DNA of 64,000 bases, taken from positions 6,025,001-6,089,000 of the forward strand of contig NZ_CP150917.1 in NCBI RefSeq assembly GCF_039908645.1, in the 5' to 3' direction. This stretch comes from Pseudomonas helvetica. Lineage in GTDB: Bacteria > Pseudomonadota > Gammaproteobacteria > Pseudomonadales > Pseudomonadaceae. Positions 10,814 to 18,787 of the stretch are shown here, piece by piece; within the stretch, counting starts at the first letter, position 1, and the number at the start of each line of letters is the position of its first letter. The position numbers and the translations under genes were made by a program. Under the pieces are notes generated by a model. It was not told the DNA's origin and did not search any database. It saw only the letters and a program-made list of their open reading frames with translations.

Positions 10814-11091
10814 GAAGCACCCCGGTATTATTGCTGTTATGGGTTTGATTTGAGCTTAGCGTTGTTCATTTTTTTACACAACACCCCCGTAAAAAATACA
10901 ACACGCCCCGCTCAAGGCTGCGGCCGCCAAAGACCCCGAAGGCATAAAAGTGCCCCAAAGCGCCTCAAAAATGCCCTTCGAGCGCTTTTTTAGGGCAAAA
11001 AAGGCCTCGCTTGACTTCGGCATGCCGTTCGGGTTGACTGGAATCCGAAAAGATCAATGATTGATATTTTTAACAACAAAGGTGTTGCATC
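10814..11091. promoter_or_regulatory. divergent spu promoter region
   Basis: This 278-base A+T-rich gap separates the leftward spuA-H operon from rightward spuI. It contains a short T-rich tract (TTTTTTACACAAC) and a hairpin-like CCTTCGAGCGCTTTTTTAGGGC segment. Promoters for both directions must lie here by position; I could not assign a specific regulator site. Confidence 0.4.
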
Positions 11092-12468
11092 ATGTCGGTA
11101 CCCCCGCGTGCCGTTCAGCTCAACGAAGCGAACGCGTTCCTTAAGGAACATCCTGAGGTTCTGTACGTTGACCTTCTGATTGCGGATATGAATGGTGTGG
11201 TGCGCGGAAAGCGCATCGAACGCACCAGCCTCCACAAGGTTTACGAGAAAGGCATCAACCTGCCGGCCTCTCTATTTGCTCTGGATATCAATGGCTCGAC
11301 GGTGGAAAGCACCGGCCTGGGCCTGGACATCGGTGATGCTGACCGAATTTGCTATCCAATCCCCAATACCCTGTGCAATGAACCCTGGCAGAAGCGCCCG
11401 ACCGCGCAACTGTTGATGACCATGCACGAACTCGAAGGCGAGCCGTTCTTCGCCGACCCGCGTGAAGTGCTGGCCAATGTGGTGCGCAAGTTCGACGACA
11501 TGGGCCTGACCATCTGCGCCGCGTTCGAGCTTGAGTTCTACCTGATCGACCAGGAGAACGTGAATGGCCGGCCGCAACCTCCACGCTCGCCGGTGTCTGG
11601 CAAACGTCCACACTCGACCCAGGTTTACCTGATCGACGACCTCGACGAATACGTCGACTGCCTCCAGGACATCCTGGAAGGTGCGAAAGAGCAAGGCATC
11701 CCTGCCGACGCGATCGTCAAGGAAAGTGCTCCGGCGCAGTTCGAAGTGAACCTGCACCACGTTGCCGACCCGATCAAGGCCTGCGACTACGCGGTACTGC
11801 TCAAGCGTCTGATCAAAAACATCGCCTACGACCATGAGATGGACACCACCTTCATGGCCAAGCCTTACCCAGGCCAGGCGGGTAACGGTCTGCACGTCCA
11901 CATCTCGATCCTTGATAAAGACGGCAAGAATATTTTTGCCAGTGAGGATCCCGAGCAGAACGCCGCACTGCGTCACGCGATCGGCGGTGTGCTCGAGACC
12001 CTACCGGCGCAGATGGCTTTCCTCTGCCCGAACGTCAACTCGTACCGTCGTTTCGGCGCACAGTTCTACGTGCCGAACTCCCCGTGCTGGGGCCTGGACA
12101 ACCGGACGGTGGCGATTCGCGTACCGACCGGCTCTGCCGATGCCGTACGTATCGAACACCGCGTTGCTGGCGCCGATGCCAACCCGTACTTGCTGATGGC
12201 TTCGGTCCTGGCAGGCGTGCATCACGGCCTGACCAACAAGATCGAGCCGGGCGCGCCCGTCGAAGGCAACAGCTACGAGCAGAACGAGCAAAGCCTGCCG
12301 AACAACCTGCGTGATGCACTGCGTGAGCTGGACGACAGCGAAGTCATGGCCAAGTACATCGATCCGAAATACATCGACATTTTTGTCGCCTGTAAAGAGA
12401 GCGAGCTGGAGGAGTTCGAACACTCCATCTCCGACCTCGAGTACAACTGGTACCTGCACACCGTGTAA
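11092..12468 (+). CDS. spuI: glutamine synthetase family, glutamylpolyamine synthetase
   Basis: This 458-residue enzyme of the glutamine synthetase fold is homologous to SpuB and transcribed divergently from it. It shows the N-terminal VDLLIADMNGVVRGK, the acidic metal-binding stretch AAFELEFYL, NGLHVHISI, VNSYRRF and NRTVAIRVPTG. In P. aeruginosa SpuI initiates gamma-glutamylation of polyamines; the same role is expected here. A terminator lies 20 bases after the stop. Confidence 0.9.
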   Translation: MSVPPRAVQLNEANAFLKEHPEVLYVDLLIADMNGVVRGKRIERTSLHKVYEKGINLPASLFALDINGSTVESTGLGLDIGDADRICYPIPNTLCNEPWQKRPTAQLLMTMHELEGEPFFADPREVLANVVRKFDDMGLTICAAFELEFYLIDQENVNGRPQPPRSPVSGKRPHSTQVYLIDDLDEYVDCLQDILEGAKEQGIPADAIVKESAPAQFEVNLHHVADPIKACDYAVLLKRLIKNIAYDHEMDTTFMAKPYPGQAGNGLHVHISILDKDGKNIFASEDPEQNAALRHAIGGVLETLPAQMAFLCPNVNSYRRFGAQFYVPNSPCWGLDNRTVAIRVPTGSADAVRIEHRVAGADANPYLLMASVLAGVHHGLTNKIEPGAPVEGNSYEQNEQSLPNNLRDALRELDDSEVMAKYIDPKYIDIFVACKESELEEFEHSISDLEYNWYLHTV

Positions 12469-12480
12469 GCGGCTGTAGCA

Positions 12481-12522
12481 AAAAAACAACGCCGTTGGCT
12501 TCATCGCCAACGGCGTTTTTTT
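12481..12522 (+). terminator. Rho-independent terminator after spuI
   Basis: A 10-bp perfect G+C-rich stem (ACGCCGTTGG/CCAACGGCGT) with a TTCATCG loop is followed by seven T residues. Confidence 0.9.
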
Positions 12523-12543
12523 ATGGGTATCAACACCGAACCT

Positions 12544-12676
12544 TGTGGCGAGGGGGCTTGCCCCCGCTGGAGTGCGCAGCACTCCCAAACCCAGCGAACG
12601 CGGTGTGTCCGATGCCATGGGATCGCATGCTTTGGGGCTGCTTCGCAACCCAACGGGGGCAAGCCCCCTCGCCACA
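12544..12676. repeat. REPIN, GGGGGCTTGCCCCC-headed
   Basis: Opposed REP units starting TGTGGCGAGGGGGCTTGCCC and ending with the reverse complement flank a spacer with the same internal text (GGAGTGCGCAGCACTCC) as the REPIN at 1841. It lies between spuI and the TetR gene. Confidence 0.85.
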
Positions 12677-12734
12677 GGGTATGGATCATCTCTGCGCTCT
12701 GCGTACAATGCCCGCTGCCCTGCAGGAGACTTCA

Positions 12735-13373
12735 ATGACCCGCCCCGCCCCCCTTCGCAAACCCCGCGCACGCAGCCAGGCCCGGATCGACTCGATACTC
12801 GACGCCGCCCGCACGCTGCTTGCCGCCGAGGGCGTGGCCAGCCTGTCGATCTACAGCGTGGCCGAGCGCGCCGAGATCCCGCCGTCATCGGTCTACCACT
12901 TCTTCGCCAGCGTCCCGGCCCTGCTCGAAGCCCTGACTGCCGACGTCCACAGCGCCTTTCGTGCGTGCCTGCAAGAACCGATCGACGTCGACTCGCTGAA
13001 TGGCTGGCGTGATCTGTCACGACTGGTCGAGCAACGCATGCTCGCCATCTACGACGAAGACGCCGCCGCCCGGCAACTGATCCTCGCTCAACACGGCCTC
13101 ACCGAAGTCACCCAGGCCGACCGCCAGCACGACATCGAACTCGGCGACCTGATGCACAAACTCTTCGATCAGCATTTCGAACTGCCGACGCTGCCCAAGG
13201 ATGTCGATGTGTTTGCCCTGGCCATGGAACTGGGCGACCGAGTCTACGCGCGCTCAGTGCAACAACACGGGCAGATCACCCCACGCATGGCCGAGGAAGG
13301 CATGCGGGTATTTGATGCTTATCTGGGGCTGTATCTGCCGCCGTATTTGCCCAAGCGACCTGCCGCATTCTGA
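12735..13373 (+). CDS. TetR family transcriptional regulator
   Basis: This 212-residue regulator has an N-terminal TetR DNA-binding domain (RIDSILDAARTLLAAEGVAS, then IYSVAERAEIPPSSVYHFFAS) and a helical ligand-binding C-terminal domain. AGGAG six bases upstream fixes the ATG at 12735; longer frames would run through the REPIN. It is isolated, between spuI and the accessory island, facing the 3' end of the island's kinase gene. Its targets are unknown; it could act on the spu genes or an unlinked operon. Confidence 0.85.
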   Translation: MTRPAPLRKPRARSQARIDSILDAARTLLAAEGVASLSIYSVAERAEIPPSSVYHFFASVPALLEALTADVHSAFRACLQEPIDVDSLNGWRDLSRLVEQRMLAIYDEDAAARQLILAQHGLTEVTQADRQHDIELGDLMHKLFDQHFELPTLPKDVDVFALAMELGDRVYARSVQQHGQITPRMAEEGMRVFDAYLGLYLPPYLPKRPAAF

Positions 13374-13422
13374 TTTTTCAGAGATAAGCCTGACGAAATC
13401 GTTTCGAGCGCTGACAGTCGAT

Positions 13423-14376
13423 TCAAATAGCCCGGAGCAGTAACCTATCGATGGAATGATCTGATGATTTATTGATGATCAGGCTCGCCCTGTCACGCGT
13501 TGGCAGGATGTTCTCGACGAGGTTCTTCAAGTTGACTCGATCCCACGTATCGGACGCCATTGAAAGGGCCTCATGGTCCGACAGATCTCTGAACTTGTTG
13601 AAGTAAGACTCAGCCGACTGAAAAGCTGTGTTTTTCAAATAAACAAAACGTTCGAGATACCACTTCTTAATGGACTCTGTCGAAGCATCAATATAGATAG
13701 GAAAATCTATAAAGTCCAAAACGTTCAGTCCAAGGCATTTATCCCCCTGCAACACATTCAATCCTTCCAAGACAATAATATCGGGCAACTGCACTCGCTG
13801 CATTTCGTTGGGAAGTATGTCATACCGAACATGCGAATATATTGGAATCTGGACCGCTTTTCCCTCATTGCACACTGAGTGCAGAAAATCCAGGAACAGT
13901 GATTTATCGTACGATTCCGGAAAACCTTTTCTGTGCAAAAGATTTTTCTCTTCGAGCATCGCCAAGGGAAAGAGAAATGAGTCAGTTGTCACCAATTGCA
14001 CATTGGGTGAACCAGGCCAAGATGACAAAAGTGCCGACAGCACCCTGGCGAAGCTGCTCTTCCCTACCGCAACACTACCGGATATACCGATAACATAGGG
14101 CGGCTTGAACAGTGGTACCCCGAGAAAAGCGGCTTGTACCTGACTAAATGACTGCGTTGCCGAAGAGTGCAGATTCAGCAGGCGCGATAGAGGAAGCAAT
14201 ATATTCATTACCTCCTCCGGAGTTATGGGCTGGGTAGGGCTTACCAGTGCCTTCATCTCCGAAGACGAAAGACTCATCGCCACCTTGGCCCGAAAGGAAG
14301 ACCACTGCTCGCGACTAAACTCCCAATACCCGCGATTGGCTTGCGAAAGCACTATTGCATCCTGCTCTGTAGTCAT
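13423..14376 (-). CDS. type I pantothenate kinase (CoaA-like) in the island
   Basis: This 317-residue protein is collinear with E. coli CoaA (316 residues). It keeps the P-loop GSVAVGKS (residues 100-107), Asp132 in TTDSF, YSH (180-182), the LPDIIVLEGLNVLQG strand, Tyr240 in WYLERF and Asn289 in NILPTRDRAS, i.e. the ATP- and pantothenate-binding residues known for CoaA. It should phosphorylate pantothenate or a close analogue. Pseudomonas normally uses the unrelated type III kinase CoaX, so this copy is likely pathway-specific. The ATG is preceded by AGGACGG. It is the last of three leftward genes after two 2-oxoglutarate oxygenases and is A+T-richer than the flanks. Confidence 0.88.
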   Translation of the reverse strand: MTTEQDAIVLSQANRGYWEFSREQWSSFRAKVAMSLSSSEMKALVSPTQPITPEEVMNILLPLSRLLNLHSSATQSFSQVQAAFLGVPLFKPPYVIGISGSVAVGKSSFARVLSALLSSWPGSPNVQLVTTDSFLFPLAMLEEKNLLHRKGFPESYDKSLFLDFLHSVCNEGKAVQIPIYSHVRYDILPNEMQRVQLPDIIVLEGLNVLQGDKCLGLNVLDFIDFPIYIDASTESIKKWYLERFVYLKNTAFQSAESYFNKFRDLSDHEALSMASDTWDRVNLKNLVENILPTRDRASLIINKSSDHSIDRLLLRAI

Positions 14377-14415
14377 ATCCGTCCTGTATATGCCTTACCA
14401 AAAGCAGGGAACATA

Positions 14416-15375
14416 TCAGATTTGATCGTCATATCCAAATCGATACTTGGCAAAGTCCTCAGGAAATGCTCGATGCTTGTGAGGATTTATCCATACGCGA
14501 TGCAATAATCTGTTCGTCGCTTCATGAGGATTACTCACAAAAGGCGTACGAGCGTGCAAAGCTGCGTTATTGTCGTAAAAAACAATATCGCCGGGAGCCA
14601 TTTTAAAAGAAATATAATTTCTCGGATCTTCACATAACCGGGTAAATAGCGCGAGCGCGTCGAGTTCAGCTTTACTCGGCTTGAGGCTCATTTTTTCCAG
14701 ACCCGGCAAAATATAATCAGTTAAGTAAAATCGACAACTTAGCTTTGTATCCTGGTAGTAAAATACCGAATTGCGATAGGCAGGAGGTAATCCAGGTGCT
14801 TCTTCACCACGGCTATCGTAGAGAAAGCCATGATAGAAAAGCGACAAGAACTCCTTATGCTCTGCCAGGATCAGATTATGGATATTACCAGCACTGACCA
14901 CCAGCGAGTCACCACCCTCTTGTGAGTTATGAATGCACAGAAGACCCGTTATATCTGATGAATCACTATGAAAGTTTAGCCCTTGACTTGTGTTATACGC
15001 TCGCACATTCAAATCAGACAACGTGCCCGACATTTTATTAGAAACAGTAACGACTTTATCGCCATTGTGGTTTTGTGAAACAAGCAGCCCAATTTGACTG
15101 GATAACGAGAGGTAAAAGCGTAACAGCTGTGCTTCGGAATAGTCTTCAGGCGACAACCCCTTCAGCACGGCGAACCCCTGCCCACTCTCGCAAATATTGG
15201 TAATACGTGCTGCAAGGTGCCTCAGTGCGCCGTGGTTCTCGAGCAATGCATCCGAGGATCCCAGTAGCCCCTCCAACTCACCTTCAAAAAAGTCACTCAA
15301 CTTAAGAAATGACTCTTTCGCTTCATAGGTTTTTGCTGTCCAGCAATGACGACCTTCAACTTTATCCAGCAGCAT
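14416..15375 (-). CDS. TauD/TfdA-type 2-oxoglutarate Fe(II) oxygenase
   Basis: This 319-residue enzyme is of the TauD/clavaminate-synthase-like superfamily. The iron triad is visible: His136-x-Asp138 in NFHSDSSD and His274 in AALHARTPF. Arg293 in LLHRVWIN is placed to bind 2-oxoglutarate. Such enzymes hydroxylate, desaturate or cyclise small acids and amino-acid derivatives. The ATG at 15375 is preferred because GAGGGAGC lies about 7 bases upstream; an in-frame ATG at 15399 lacks a well-spaced site. It lies between the other oxygenase and the pantothenate-kinase-like gene, co-oriented with short gaps. The substrate is unknown. Confidence 0.85.
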   Translation of the reverse strand: MLLDKVEGRHCWTAKTYEAKESFLKLSDFFEGELEGLLGSSDALLENHGALRHLAARITNICESGQGFAVLKGLSPEDYSEAQLLRFYLSLSSQIGLLVSQNHNGDKVVTVSNKMSGTLSDLNVRAYNTSQGLNFHSDSSDITGLLCIHNSQEGGDSLVVSAGNIHNLILAEHKEFLSLFYHGFLYDSRGEEAPGLPPAYRNSVFYYQDTKLSCRFYLTDYILPGLEKMSLKPSKAELDALALFTRLCEDPRNYISFKMAPGDIVFYDNNAALHARTPFVSNPHEATNRLLHRVWINPHKHRAFPEDFAKYRFGYDDQI

Positions 15376-15443
15376 ACACAAAGCTCCCTCAGCATCCATA
15401 ACTCGGGGTGATCATTCTTATAAACAGTACATGAACGATGGCA

Positions 15444-16358
15444 TTAACCTATCGAATCAACATTTAACCCAACCGAAGGTACCTGAATACGCATGGGTAA
15501 AACCTCATGTGAATCAAGCGAATCAAAAGGATTGGTGTTATGTAGCAGCGCTGTAGGGCGGCGGGTGAAAAAAATCAACATATCGCGAGTTGCCTCTTGA
15601 CTTTCGTCCGTAGCATAGACCGGTGAAAGACTATGCTTTTTTTCGCTGTCGACGATTAATAAGGTATCAAGAAAGTGTCTATGTTGAACTTTACCCAATA
15701 CATAGTGTTCGCGAGCATTGTCCCAACTCACACCATTTTTTTCCCTCGCATCATGAATGAAGGTAACGGCACTGTCCGACGACATATTCTTCGTCCCTAA
15801 CAACGTGGTCATTGTATGTTCCACGCCATCACTATGAACGCCCTCCAGTGCCGGCTCACCCAATAGTTCCGGCGTAGTAAGTGTCCTGAGATTGAACACG
15901 GTACAGACATTGCGATGCCGATCAGGCAGCAAATTTTTTCTGGGATGGATATAAACCTTATTGATGATCATCGATTTGATACAGAGCAAGGCCTGAAACG
16001 CCGTATTCAATTGCAAATCGTCGTTGATCTCCTCGAAGGACCTTAGCTGATTGGAGTCGAAACGGACAAAATCCTCATCGTATGAAAGGACAAAGGGCTG
16101 GTACTCAAGTCTGGATATACTGGATTTTTTATAGTCGAACAAAAACCGACCATTTCGCGATTTTCTGAAGGGCAGCGTTGGATCGGACTGCAGACTCTCA
16201 CTGACGCGCTGCAACGACGTTATGTCAGAGTCCGTCGCACCAAGACAACGAAGATAACCCAGTAACTTCTTACCCTCAATAAAAATGAATCGATGCTGTA
16301 TATACCGAGCTCTCAATTCCGATAGTTCAGTACAGACCCAAGCCGGCAAATTATTCAT
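15444..16358 (-). CDS. 2-oxoglutarate Fe(II) dioxygenase, PF10014 / IDO-like
   Basis: This 304-residue protein resembles the 2OG-Fe_Oxy_2 family (PF10014), which includes L-isoleucine dioxygenase and other free-aliphatic-amino-acid hydroxylases. Hallmarks are EGVHSDGVEHTMTTLL (iron ligands His175 and Asp177), His242 in KKHSLSPV and the terminal motif RDMLIFFTRRP (residues 258-268). Family members are usually ~230-260 residues; this one has a longer N-terminal part. The ATG at 16358 (AGGA nine bases upstream) is preferred over the adjacent GTG at 16361. It is the first leftward gene after the lux box, about 100 bases downstream of it. A likely role is hydroxylation of an amino or branched acid precursor. 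Confidence 0.8.
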   Translation of the reverse strand: MNNLPAWVCTELSELRARYIQHRFIFIEGKKLLGYLRCLGATDSDITSLQRVSESLQSDPTLPFRKSRNGRFLFDYKKSSISRLEYQPFVLSYDEDFVRFDSNQLRSFEEINDDLQLNTAFQALLCIKSMIINKVYIHPRKNLLPDRHRNVCTVFNLRTLTTPELLGEPALEGVHSDGVEHTMTTLLGTKNMSSDSAVTFIHDAREKNGVSWDNAREHYVLGKVQHRHFLDTLLIVDSEKKHSLSPVYATDESQEATRDMLIFFTRRPTALLHNTNPFDSLDSHEVLPMRIQVPSVGLNVDSIG

Positions 16359-16672
16359 CACTGTTCATCCTGAACGTAAGTTCCAATAATCGCCAAGCCG
16401 GGTACGGCCTTAGCGAAACATGACTAGCCAGATAGTAAGCATGACAAAAAGCATTAGTCACCTGTACCTTGAGACAGGTTGTCATTACCGGCATATGTGT
16501 GACATAAATTCGTCAATATCTCGATACAAGAAAGCGCTCTACTAAGGCTAGACCAAATGCGTCTGGGATGACGGTCTAACAACTCCACTTCCTTATAAAT
16601 GTTTTCTGAAGAGATGGAACACGCCCACAAGGCCACGCGAACACCAACTGAATATATATTGGGGACCTGTAC
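16359..16672. promoter_or_regulatory. divergent promoter region of the accessory island
   Basis: This 314-base A+T-rich gap separates the leftward oxygenase-oxygenase-kinase unit from the rightward panD-like unit. It holds a lux box (16460-16479). Candidate -10 elements lie 22-23 bases beyond the box on either side: TACTAT reading leftward and CATAAA reading rightward, close to the spacing expected for a box centred near -42. The remaining ~160 bases before the panD-like start form an A+T-rich leader with no hairpin I could support. Confidence 0.65.
16460..16479. promoter_or_regulatory. lux box (LuxR-AHL operator)
   Basis: ACCTGTACCTTGAGACAGGT is a 20-bp element with perfect 6-bp arms (ACCTGT/ACAGGT) and an 8-base spacer. 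It has the same arms and length as the classical Vibrio fischeri luxI lux box. It lies in the divergent promoter region, 194 bases before the panD-like start and about 100 bases before the oxygenase start. A LuxR-family gene with an intact AHL-binding pocket ends the rightward unit. Confidence 0.85.
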
Positions 16673-17044
16673 ATGCGCACTGTTCTGCACGCCAAACTTC
16701 ATAACGCCATTGTGACAGAGGCGAATCTTGCTTACGTCGGTTCCATTACCATTGATCAGGAACTTCTGGACAAAGTCGATATTTGGCCTGGTGAAAGGGT
16801 CATGGTCGTTTCAAACACTTCGGGGGCAAGACTGGAAACGTACGTAATTTCAGGGGAGCGAGGTAAAAAAGACATCTGCGTAAACGGCGCGGCAGCACAC
16901 CTTATTGGTGCAGGCGAGCAAGTCATCATTATGGCTTTCCGAAATAGCAACAAACAACTTGAACCAAAAGTCGCGATTCTGGATAAAACGAACGTTATTA
17001 TCCAGATGCTTCATGAAAAGCCCAACATGGTAGTTCCTTTGTAA
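16673..17044 (+). CDS. PanD-like pyruvoyl aspartate 1-decarboxylase
   Basis: This 123-residue protein is collinear with PanD, which makes beta-alanine from L-aspartate. The self-cleavage site Gly23-Ser24 (YVGSITID), which generates the pyruvoyl group, is intact. So are Lys8, Arg53, Tyr57 and the VNGAAAHL turn (70-77). The start is ATG with GGGGA nine bases upstream. A housekeeping panD is expected elsewhere, so this is probably a pathway-dedicated copy that supplies beta-alanine or decarboxylates a related amino acid. It is the first gene of the rightward unit, followed at 41 bases by a HAD hydrolase gene. Confidence 0.88.
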   Translation: MRTVLHAKLHNAIVTEANLAYVGSITIDQELLDKVDIWPGERVMVVSNTSGARLETYVISGERGKKDICVNGAAAHLIGAGEQVIIMAFRNSNKQLEPKVAILDKTNVIIQMLHEKPNMVVPL

Positions 17045-17085
17045 TAGCACATGGGCTTTACTAGTTTTTGGAGTTCATTCACACA

Positions 17086-17805
17086 ATGAAACTATCTAAT
17101 TATCGCGCTATCAGCTTTGACTGTTTCGGAACTTTGGTCGACTGGGAGTCGGGCATTATCAATGCTTTGCGAAATGCCTGTGACGACAAACTCCAGCAGG
17201 TTTCCGATGCGCAACTTATAGCGTATTTCCTGAGACAGGAATCGACTATTCTTGCCAACACACCGGACATACCTTATCCGTCCGCACTGAGCAAAACGTA
17301 CGCGAGCATCCTGGCCAAACTCGACAGACCTTGCGACAAGAGCAAAGCTATACACTTTGGGAACTCCATCAGTGAATGGCCATTATTCAGCGACACGATC
17401 AAAGCGTTGACCCATCTACAGCGTCATCACAAATTGGTTATTTTATCCAATATCGATGAAGCTTCAATCGAAGTGACCAGAGCTCGACTGCTGTGCAACT
17501 TCTACCGTACCTATACGGCTCAGGCCATCGGCTCATTCAAACCCGCCCTGAACAACTTTAACTACCTAGTCCGCCACCTCGCAGACCTCGGCATTAAAAA
17601 ACACGAACTGCTGCACGTGAGCGTCAGCAGATTTCACGATATTGAACCAGCAGCCGCGACAGGTATTGACACAGCATGGATCAACCGTGCCGACACCTTG
17701 AACGGGACACTTTCCATTCAACCCGAGTTCTCCCCCAGCATTGAACCACTCTATAAATTTGGTTCACTCGCAGAACTGGTCAGCGCACACAAAGCGGGAC
17801 ATTAA
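17086..17805 (+). CDS. HAD superfamily hydrolase (haloacid dehalogenase-like)
   Basis: This 239-residue protein has the HAD core. Motif I is ISFDCFGTLVDW with nucleophile Asp12, motif II is LVILSNID, motif III Lys is in GSFKPAL and motif IV is FHDIEPAAATGIDTAWINR. The text is closest to type II 2-haloacid dehalogenases and small phosphatases of subfamily I; substrate is set by the cap domain and is unknown. The ATG at 17086 is chosen (GGAG about 12 bases upstream) over an in-frame TTG at 17068. In context it could dephosphorylate a pathway intermediate, opposing or complementing the pantothenate-kinase-like enzyme. Confidence 0.82.
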   Translation: MKLSNYRAISFDCFGTLVDWESGIINALRNACDDKLQQVSDAQLIAYFLRQESTILANTPDIPYPSALSKTYASILAKLDRPCDKSKAIHFGNSISEWPLFSDTIKALTHLQRHHKLVILSNIDEASIEVTRARLLCNFYRTYTAQAIGSFKPALNNFNYLVRHLADLGIKKHELLHVSVSRFHDIEPAAATGIDTAWINRADTLNGTLSIQPEFSPSIEPLYKFGSLAELVSAHKAGH

Positions 17806-17838
17806 CACTCGCCTTTCATATTTATAAGAGGAACGATA

Positions 17839-18714
17839 ATGGACGTCATCCACACAATTAGCGAATTGAGAACCCACCTGAAGCGTGAGCGAGATAATGG
17901 CAAAAGCATCAGCTTCATTTCAACAATGGGGGCATTGCACGCAGGTCATATCAGCCTCGTGGAACATGGAAAAAGCATCAGTGATATCACTGTCGCCGGC
18001 ATTTTTCTTAATCCATCTCACTTTGCAGAAGGTGAAGACTATGATAAATATCCACGCACTCTGGAGACCGACTGCTCTAAACTGGAAGCTGTAAGATGCG
18101 ACATTGTATTCGCGCCTTCAGTCAAAGAGATATACCCACTCGGACTGGACTACCAGGCAACCGTCGATGTGCCATTCTTGAGTGAGCAATTTTGCGGTAA
18201 AACACGGCCACATTTTTTCAGTGCAATAGCGACTGTTGTCACAAAGCTGCTTAATATAGTGCAACCTGACTTCTCCTTGTTTGGTGAAAAAGACTTTCAG
18301 CAACTTGCTGTTTGCCGTCGACTGGTCGAGACATTAAACATTCCAACCCAAGTCATCGGGGTCCCAACCATCAGAGATGATAGCGGTTTAGCCCTGAGCT
18401 CACGAAATGGCTATTTGAATGATGCCGAACGGGAACAAGCTTCTCACCTATACCAGGTTTTGCTCAATGCCAAACGAAAAATCCTAGAACGCTCTTCAAC
18501 ATATTCCACAATCGAAAGTGAATCCATAGAGGCATTGACCCGGTTTGGCTTCAAACCGGACTATTTCAGTTTCGCCGATGCGCTCACACTTGAGCCGGCG
18601 TCTGACGCTACAACCGATATTGTAATCCTCTGCGCCGCTTATCTCGACTCCGTACGCTTGATAGACAATATCGTCGTCTCAAAAGAAAAGACCGGTGCAT
18701 CTACCGCTATCTAA
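17839..18714 (+). CDS. PanC-like pantothenate synthetase with altered acid site
   Basis: This 291-residue ATP-dependent ligase is collinear with PanC, which joins pantoate and beta-alanine through a pantoyl adenylate. The HxGH motif (His34, His37 in GALHAGH), FGEKDFQQL and the LALSSRNGYL nucleotide loop are intact, so adenylation chemistry should be kept. Residue 61 is His in NPSHF where E. coli PanC has Gln61 (NPMQF), a residue that contacts pantoate in PanC structures. The family RPGHF motif reads RPHFF. These changes suggest a modified acid substrate. It lies 33 bases after the HAD gene and upstream of a GlyRS-like gene, with AGAGGAACG before the ATG. Confidence 0.88.
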   Translation: MDVIHTISELRTHLKRERDNGKSISFISTMGALHAGHISLVEHGKSISDITVAGIFLNPSHFAEGEDYDKYPRTLETDCSKLEAVRCDIVFAPSVKEIYPLGLDYQATVDVPFLSEQFCGKTRPHFFSAIATVVTKLLNIVQPDFSLFGEKDFQQLAVCRRLVETLNIPTQVIGVPTIRDDSGLALSSRNGYLNDAEREQASHLYQVLLNAKRKILERSSTYSTIESESIEALTRFGFKPDYFSFADALTLEPASDATTDIVILCAAYLDSVRLIDNIVVSKEKTGASTAI

Positions 18715-18726
18715 CCTTCACTAAAA

Positions 18727-18748
18727 TCAGGTTTCCTGGCCTGACTTT
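18727..18748 (+). other. weak hairpin between panC-like and glyRS-like genes
   Basis: A short inverted repeat (TCAGG/CCTGA around an 8-base loop) followed by a pyrimidine-rich stretch lies in the 73-base gap. It could be a weak attenuator; the stem is only about five pairs. Confidence 0.3.
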
Positions 18749-18787
18749 CTATTTCTGAAAACACAACAAGTCCAGTAAGGCTCACCT

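Noticed and set aside
12495..12734. Upstream extension of the TetR gene to 12495
   Set aside because: The extension translates the REPIN; AGGAG six bases before 12735 supports the shorter protein.
16665..16684. Second lux-box-like sequence (ACCTGT-N8-ACTGTT) overlapping the panD-like start codon
   Set aside because: The right arm matches only four of six positions and the location over the start codon is unlikely for activation.
16454..16702. 82-residue minus-strand frame across the lux box and panD-like start
   Set aside because: It covers the operator and promoter region, has no ribosome binding site or recognisable motif, and overlaps the panD-like start in antisense.
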